64,000 bases of DNA, taken from the NCBI GenBank assembly GCA_028015205.1, contig CM051513.1, positions 42,536,841-42,600,840 of the forward strand, given 5' to 3'. Under the pieces are notes generated by a model. It saw nothing but the letters and a program-made list of their open reading frames with translations. It was not told where the DNA came from and made no database searches. Below are positions 57,134 through 64,000 of this stretch, one piece after another. Made by a program: the position numbers and the translations under genes. Numbering within the stretch: the first letter of the stretch is position 1; each line of letters starts with the position of its first letter. Source of the stretch: Mytilisepta virgata (Eukaryota > Mollusca > Bivalvia > Mytilida > Mytilidae).

Positions 57134-57513
57134 TTTTCTCACATTTCTCGGCCGAATATTTAAAGAAATAAACATGGCCGCCATGACACGAAAATGTGCT
57201 CTATTAAACTAGACAACCTAGTACAAAATAAGTTACATATTTGAAAAGATCGTATGCGTTTTGGTTTTGTACCAAAGGTACAAAACTTTAAAAGATATCT
57301 TTTAGGTTGAGCTTCAGGGATTTTCAAATTGAAGCGATGTTAATTTCGACGTTGTCGTACCATTTGTGCGAAGTTGTGTGTTTTCTGACGTTCTAGCATT
57401 GTGACGTGATGTTTATTTGCATTGTTACGTCAAGGTCGGTCATGTGATGTGAGATGCATGAATCTCACACCGGTGTCTCACACAGAATATGACTGTCCCA
57501 AACACATAGAAAG

Positions 57514-57765
57514 GTGAGAAAAAAATATCTTTTTCCATTGGGTTTCAATGTAAACTTTGACCATGGGTGGCGCCATTTTGAATTTCTGATTGGTACTAAA
57601 GTGACACTTATGAAGGACTGCAAAGATCTCTGCCAAGATTGGTCAAATTCTGTTCAGTGGTTCCCAAAAAGAAGACGAAAAGGTCTTGACCCGAATTTGC
57701 CACTCGTCCCGTATCAAAATATCATTGAGTTACCCCCCGAGGTTTTAACACATTTCATCATATAG
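57514..57765. repeat. Dispersed unit related to 56805-56975
   Basis: GACCATGGGTGGCGCCATTT, ATTTCTGATTGGTACTAAAG, ACACTTATGAAGGACTGCAA, GATCTCTGCCAAGATTGGTC and AAAAAGAAGACG follow the same plan as the unit at 56805-56975. The 83-codon plus-strand frame here arises from the repeat. Confidence 0.6.
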
Positions 57766-57904
57766 GCGTTGGTTTAAAGCATATTTTTTATGTTTATTTA
57801 AACATGAAGCCTCACATACCATGCTCTACTTAACATTTCAGTTTTTTTTTCTTTCTTATCCGCGTATTTTCGAAGAATATTTGGGAATAATGCTTTGTGA
57901 ATTT

Positions 57905-58110
57905 AAAGTAGTGGTCTAAACTCCTCTTTCATTTTCTGCATTTAATTTCTGTACAGTATTGTCACACAATGTATGTAAATGCGTAGCAAGAATTTTGAAT
58001 TTTGATTTTCAAAACTAGGGTTCTGTTGTCAAACATTAACATGATTGTGGAAGCGGTAGAACACAAAATGTGTGGAGTACGGGGATAGCTACCTCTTCAG
58101 CTAATAAGTT
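57905..58110. repeat. Single F1 unit
   Basis: The unit carries CTCCTCTTTCATTTTCTGCA, TTTAATTTCTGTACAGTATT, GTCACACAATGTATGTAAAT and GATTTTCAAAACTAGGG, then GTGTGGAGTACGGGGATAG as the right end, agreeing with the copies near 4700 and 13200. Confidence 0.75.
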
Positions 58111-58241
58111 AAAAATCTGAGTCAGTGTGTCGGTCTAGTATAAATTTAAACAGGCTTTATATCATATCAATATGTTCTGGCCCTGATATATATGTACATT
58201 TAATAACTACCACTAGACATTAAACATTTATACATCCACCT

Positions 58242-58576
58242 ATCACCCCCCCCCCCCCCCACACACACACACACACACACATACAAGTAACAAATAAACC
58301 ATACACAAAATCTTAACATGCAACAGTAGTCTAGAAATTAAAAAAAAAACAGATTTGACTTGGGATTTACTCCTACGTATTATATAATACTTTTAGACAA
58401 GTTTGTGTATGCTATGTTGGTGTGACTTTATTCTACTTTGTTTATTATCTTCATTTTGTTTGTTATCAACCCCTAGGGGTATAAACATGCATTTCAAATA
58501 AAGAAATATAATATATATGAAACGTTAGGTGTAATCGAGAAATTACTGAGCATAAGAAAAAAGAGGAAAAATTATT

Positions 58577-58632
<56 letters not shown>
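58242..58632. repeat. Poly-C/CA and TC microsatellites
   Basis: 58246-58260 is a C run followed by CA repeats to about 58281. 58578-58631 is a TC repeat interrupted once by GTC. Ordinary simple sequence, useful as polymorphic markers. No gene lies between. Confidence 0.95.
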
Positions 58633-58635
<3 letters not shown>

Positions 58636-61115
58636 GTATAATTTTAATTAGATTTTCATTTAGTAATTTCCATAGTTATAATTTTTATTTATTTCGTTTC
58701 AATTTCTATTTAATTGGTTGGGGAAAAAGGTTGTTCTGAGCACATAATCAATATGAATTAAACGTGAAAGATGTTTCTTCAAAACTCAGCAGGTCGGGTT
58801 TTGTTTTTAATGTTCATCAAAGGAGTCTATATCACTCTTCATACCATATGTAAATGTAACACAACATTACATGATGTGAGACGATATATTATAATTCAGT
58901 TTCATTGACAGACATTTCAGTTTGTCAGTAAATGTTCTCCAAACTACGGTTTCTAAGGTCCGAGTGAATAGATACACAGGAAGAGTTTAATACACATGAA
59001 TATTTTATTTTATAATGAATAGCAATATCGGCAAAAGAATAGATTCGAAGGAGAAGAGAAAGTAAGGAATCTCATTAAAACGGAGATTTCGTGATAACAG
59101 TATCACAGTAATATAGCAAACAAATACTAAAAAAAAATAAATATGAGAATAATTAGAAGAAGAAAAAAACGATAATGTTATGAGCCTATCTATGAAAGTT
59201 TCGTCTCCTTCTACTTTCACCCCAAATTGAGGGCATTGAATGAGTTTTTTATCGTCAAAAGAATATAATGTATTAACTAATATTTTCGTTCAGTGTGATT
59301 GAAAAAAAATATACATATAGGAACTGAAGTGAACAAGTTGTAAAGATAAAGGGAAAATAAATTAATGCACTTTATGAGCTATTAGGTAATTTTGATTTAA
59401 AATATTACATTTTAAATTTTAAATGCCGAATTCAGTGACAAAAAAACATTACATTTACAACAATATAATATATTGATAGGAATTAGACTTTTTCACATCG
59501 AGAATATTTAGTTCAACTTTCTGAACGATGCCTTTAAAGAAACTACATGACCACTTGACCATTGACATGCCGAAGGAATTTATATGCGTGTCAAATTATA
59601 ACCACGTCGTGCAATGTTTCATGTCTGTCAGATTGGGAAGTAAAATAATGTAGTGGTTCACATTCCCGGTTGACCCATGCTGCTATGGTGACGATCGTTA
59701 TTATCCTATTTACAGTAGTTTCAAATTGCGGATTAGCTGGAAGATGTTAAACAATAAAAATCCTTATATTGTAATTATTCTATTGATAAACGCATATAAA
59801 ACTGAGATGAACACACATCTGTAGTCACACTTCATTATTGATAGTTATCAAATCACATTTCCTGTACAAATCACATTATGTTCCTAATCACGGTAACTTG
59901 GTTGTTGTCAAGTGTCTACAATATGCAAAGTAATTAAAAAAAAATATATATGAAAGAGATTGAAAATTAGTTCAGAACTCCATATTTTTTCATTTTCATA
60001 TTTAATCTTCAAATGTGTGTTAATATATGTAACAGGAAGAAATAAATAGTTCAACATATTAGACTTCATGCGAGCTGCATAGTTTTACTAAATTATATTA
60101 ACAAAAACAAAGTCGTGAACATTTGATGTGTTTGTAGTGAACATTTTTACCAATTTGAACGAGGTCGAAGAAAATCATTTCCCATTATATTTTCTTGAGT
60201 GCTTGATGCTGGATTCGATTTTTTTGGACGCAGGACATTTTAGCGGAACATTTTACAGCCAATTTTTATTATTTTGTTACATACAATGTATAGTAAGCAA
60301 AAACATTGTCAATAGTGAGAAGATTAATGATTATTACCCAAAAAACCCTCCAAAATTATTTGACGCGCATTACAAGATCAGTAAGAGGAGGCGCTGCAAC
60401 CAAACGATCTGAAAAATGTTCCAAAGGCTCTGTGTAGAATTAAAAGAGCAAACACATATCCAGCTTTGCCCAAGACACAGTTAGAAACACACAGGGTGCT
60501 CCTAATGACCAACATACAGATTAAAAAATTTGAACATTTTTACAGCTGAAAGACCCAGACCATTACCAAACTTTCCCAATAAAATGTCCACATAGTATTT
60601 TAAATTCCACAAAATTACCGCTAAAGGTAAATTTTTTCCGCTAAATGGTCTTATCAATGAGCTAAAATGTCCCACGTCGGATCTTTCATTGTATCATGAT
60701 TAACGAAAATTGTGGGTACTTTCTGATACAAAAATAATTATGGAAGATATACCAGAAAAAAACATCTTATTGCATATTGAGGCTTATATTCTTCCAACTT
60801 TAAGTTGATTTAATATGATCTGAACTGACATAACTGAAGATTGGTAAGAAATAAAATTATTGTAATCAATTATAATCATTGTATCTAAATTGTTATTGAT
60901 TGAACTGTCCTTTGGGGCGTCTTCATTGACATTAAAGAATTTGAATTTTTGAATTAGTAACATCAAAATATGATAAACGAATAAAAATATCTTATCCACT
61001 AAACTTTGTCTTTTTTTTTCGGCCAAGCACTTTTCTTGTTATTTATAATGTTGATGATTATACTGTTTGTGACGTCACATTGGGATATTTTCATGTTTAA
61101 TCAAACGAATTGATT
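58633..61115. other. Non-coding stretch, no gene seen
   Basis: No coding exon is supported. The plus-strand frame at 60128-60412 ends in a basic, protein-like KISKRRRCNQT, but nothing in it matches a family I know and no splice context was seen. The minus-strand frames at 59005-59220 and 60784-61026 are low in complexity. Confidence 0.4.
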
Positions 61116-62176
61116 TTTGATTCATTGATTTTTTATAGAAATTATAGAAATTACCAGTTTTTAGCAAAATTCAAAAATAATAGAAATACTAAGGGTTCAT
61201 TCCTTGTATTGCACATGGTAGATCTCCTTAGATGAAATTTGGCTTCCTATTTCGGTCTTTTTGGTTGAGTACTTCTTGTTTAATACAAGTTTGGTTTTTG
61301 GTCTTCCAAATGTTTCGGTTTTAATGCTGCTGATGAGAGGTAACTCCTTGAAATGCGTCGTATACAGCATAATATAAATTTACTATATCTAATATTGGTA
61401 TCTTTGGATTGTTATTTTGAAACTCCTGGGATGATGCCTCTGCTGGTGGACCCTAGGTCCCCGAGGGTATTCGCCAACCCAGTCGTCAGACTTGTCTGAC
61501 ATGATTATTCATTGATTTTTTATAGAAATTACCAGTTTTTAGCAAAATTCAAAAATAATAGAAATACTAAGGGTTCATTCCTTGTATTGCACATGGTAGA
61601 TCTCCTTAGATGAAATTTGGCTTCCTATTTCGGTCTTTTTGGTTGAGTACTTCTTGTTTAATACAAGTTTGGTTTTTGGTCTTCCAAATGTTTCGGTTTT
61701 AATGCTGCTGATGAGAGGTAACTCCTTGAAATGCGTCGTATACAGCATAATATAAATTTACTATATCTAATATTGGTATCTTTGGATTGTTATTTTGAAA
61801 CTCCTGGGATGATGCCTCTGCTGGTGGACCCTAGGTCCCCGAGGGTATTCGCCAACCCAGTCGTCAGACTTGTCTGACATGATTATTCATTGATTTTTTA
61901 TAGAAATTACCAGTTTTTAGCAAAATTCAAAAATAATAGAAATACTAAGGGTTCATTCCTTGTATTGCACATGGTAGATCTCCTTAGATGAAATTTGGCT
62001 TCCTATTTCGGTCTTTTTGGTTGAGTACTTCTTGTTTAATACAAGTTTGGTTTTTGGTCTTCCAAATGTTTCGGTTTTAATGCTGCTGATGAGAGGTAAC
62101 TCCTTGAAATGCGTCGTATACAGCATAATATAAATTTACTATATCTAATATTGGTATCTTTGGATTGTTATTTTAC
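61116..62176 (+). repeat. 378-bp tandem array, three units
   Basis: The landmark ACCAGTTTTTAGCAAAATTC starts at 61153, 61531 and 61909, an exact 378-base period. Over their shared length the units are virtually identical. Each runs from TTCATTGATTTTTTATAGAA through GCACATGGTAGATCTCCTTA, GGTTGAGTACTTCTTGTTTA, TTTAATGCTGCTGATGAGAG, GATGATGCCTCTGCTGGTGG and CGAGGGTATTCGCCAACCCA to AGACTTGTCTGACATGATTA. The third unit stops at TTGTTATTTT, about 270 bases in. Diverged single copies lie at 27511-27990 and 38146-38586. No coding capacity. Confidence 0.95.
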
Positions 62177-64000
62177 TACACGAACAATAAAATATTACCG
62201 AATTTCAAAGACAAGGCGAAATACAAACAACAACAACACAAGGAACATATTTTATTTAGTTTAACCAAATACCAGAAGCACAACCAAGAGAAACAGAACC
62301 AGAGACAACACACAAATATAATGCACTAAGACCGTGTACAACCCGCAGGTTTTAAAGATGGCACAATGTTTGATTCCTCAGATTTTCTACCTTCAACAAT
62401 GATACAATATCTAGGGATTATTAAGAAAGTAGCTGTTTAAAATGTTAAGAAAATTGACAGTTTTCCCAAATATTCAAGCAGACTTTCAATATCTCGGAAA
62501 TTATGTATCATGAATGTTTACAACGCCTTGTTAAGAGAAACCCTCATAGATCCGAATGTTTCGTAGTTAGTTGTAAAAGTAGTCCACTATTATTGCGTCT
62601 TTCTTACTTTACCGATTGTACACAATGACTCTGATAATATCAACAACGGCTGTATTATTAGTTTGTTACAGTAATTTTGGCCTGGGGAGAAAGTCACCCT
62701 GCATTTCCCATTGCAAGACAATAAAGAATCACACATGAAACACCATTAGTTGCTGTTATATTGCCTCTTTGGAGTGTTAAAGACATTAAATTAGGCATGG
62801 GATGCTGACACAAACCCCAAATCTATTCGTTTTCATATCACGTCAGAAAAAAATACATTATAATTTGATCGAATTTATAAAGGAGAGGGTTTTATTTGAG
62901 TATTTTGGCATATTTTAATTTAGGTCTAGCTTATACATAAAATAAAAATTCTGATATTTATTTATTCTCAAATATACTATTTGACTATTTTCTTGTTAGT
63001 TTTTCATTCCACAGAAACTCAGTTACAGTGGCCAAATCTAATATTTCCTTATTTTATTAATAACTGTTTCTTTATGTTTTGAAATGAGTTGCTTAAATAC
63101 ATGACCAGTTGCGATAGGGCAAAATATCCCGAGCCGCAAGTCGTAGAGGCTACAGTTTAATAAGTGATTATTTATATTTACAGATATACTACGTCAGTAT
63201 GATAAACAAAAAATAACAAAAAATCGAAAAGAGAAATGTGCATATCATTCCATCTGTGGACAATGTGCATGTAATCTCCATGCACTACTAAGCCGGACGT
63301 GCTAACCCTGGTGTAGAAAAATATGTGCAGGCGTATTATGGTATGGTAGTGCCGTTGTCGTCGGTGTCGGCTTCCGTAGACAGTTAATTTTCCGCTCATT
63401 TACTTTTGTTCTACATTTATTAAACAAATCCTTATAATATTTTACCACAATGATCTCCATTTACGAACGATTTTAGTAAATCTGGACTCTCCCGTTTTTT
63501 TTTTGGGGGGGGGGGGGGGGGATAAAAGTTTTTTTAATATAATTTTGGTGTACATTTTAAAATTTTCAACTGATTTTTGGTTTTCAATGTTTCTTGATTG
63601 AAATGGAATAAACGTCATTTAGATCCATATTTTGACTATCTCTTAAATACCTTTATCTTTTAGAGATTTAAAGGGGCCAAAAAAGTGTCACGTCTTAATT
63701 TTGGAAACTTTTTATCTGCGCCAGCTACGGAGTTGAAGTAATTTACACCTGGAATGGGACTTCATATTCGATTATTTCATAAAATAAGAATATAAAGACC
63801 TAGCCCTTTGCTCTTTCAAGTAGTCCTATGTATCCGATATTTTAACTATTGTTAAAATTAATTTACACTGCCAAATTATATAAATAATCATTTACTCAAG
63901 AAAAACTAGAACTGTCCTGAAAGGGACTAATACCCCCCCCCCCCCCCCCCACCACCTTTTCAGCAACATGTCTGTTTTGAAGCCTACACAAAGTTCAAAT
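62177..64000. other. Non-coding right end, homopolymer runs
   Basis: 62190-62350 (AATTTCAAAGACAAGGCGAA followed by CAAC-rich sequence) resembles dispersed-element debris. G and C runs lie at about 63506-63521 and 63933-63950. The minus-strand frame at 63178-63399 lacks a known motif. No gene is supported. Confidence 0.4.

Noticed and set aside
60128..60412. 94-codon plus-strand gene
   Set aside because: No recognised domain, no promoter or splice context, and composition close to the local background.

Overview
This window looks like nuclear DNA of a marine bivalve mollusc, most likely a mussel such as Mytilus. The reasons are high A+T content, small phase-matched exons separated by long introns, innate-immunity domains (CARD-like death folds and a GIMAP/AIG1 GTPase fold), and repeats of a kind familiar from bivalve genomes. 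These repeats include tRNA-derived SINEs, decayed reverse-transcriptase fragments and degenerate arrays with 145-170 bp units. The species call is an inference from general familiarity; no search was possible.

All protein-coding content that I can support lies on the minus strand. Two paralogous multi-exon genes occupy 10483-17033 (gene A) and about 37000-42525 (gene B), roughly 20 kb apart. Both run in the order short ATG exon (tentative in A), CARD-like exon of 270 nt in both copies, second CARD-like exon (318/312 nt), a helical domain I do not recognise (390/420 nt), a tiny Cys-bearing linker exon (51/45 nt), and a third death-fold-like exon of 294 nt in both. Every internal exon begins and ends in phase 1. 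Gene A then has a terminal exon with a stop at 10483. Seven kb further downstream, at 2952-3631, is a GIMAP-like exon that also enters in phase 1, has no start codon at its 5' end and lacks a recognisable P-loop. It may be a separate gene or an alternative 3' end of gene A, which would make a CARD-CARD-(death fold)-GIMAP protein. I see no GIMAP exon downstream of gene B.

The rest is repeat-rich non-coding DNA. 1-215 is an inverted copy of the segment just upstream of gene B. 3.76-4.70 kb is a tandem AT-rich repeat (F1), with relatives at 13.0, 31.0-31.7 and 57.9 kb. 24.9-27.4, 47.6-48.75 and 51.8-52.0 kb hold a degenerate array family (F2). 27.5-28.0, 38.15-38.59 and 61.1-62.2 kb hold a 378-bp tandem element. 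19.27-20.27 and 27.99-29.02 kb are two copies of one 1-kb segment. 30.4-33.5 kb is a nest of SINEs and a broken reverse-transcriptase fragment. 45.04-46.64 kb is a 153-bp array of ten units, 50.55-51.30 kb an array of AATAAATTTATT palindromes, and 52.0-53.96 kb 147-150 bp arrays. About 57.0 kb holds a 155-bp foldback. Many of the open reading frames in these regions are by-products of repeat periods divisible by three.

The most interesting biology is the duplicated, modular, phase-1 multi-CARD gene family with paired CxxC motifs bracketing its third death fold, and its possible link to the P-loop-less GIMAP exon. Gene B also appears to take its exon-6 polypyrimidine tract from an inserted 378-bp repeat.
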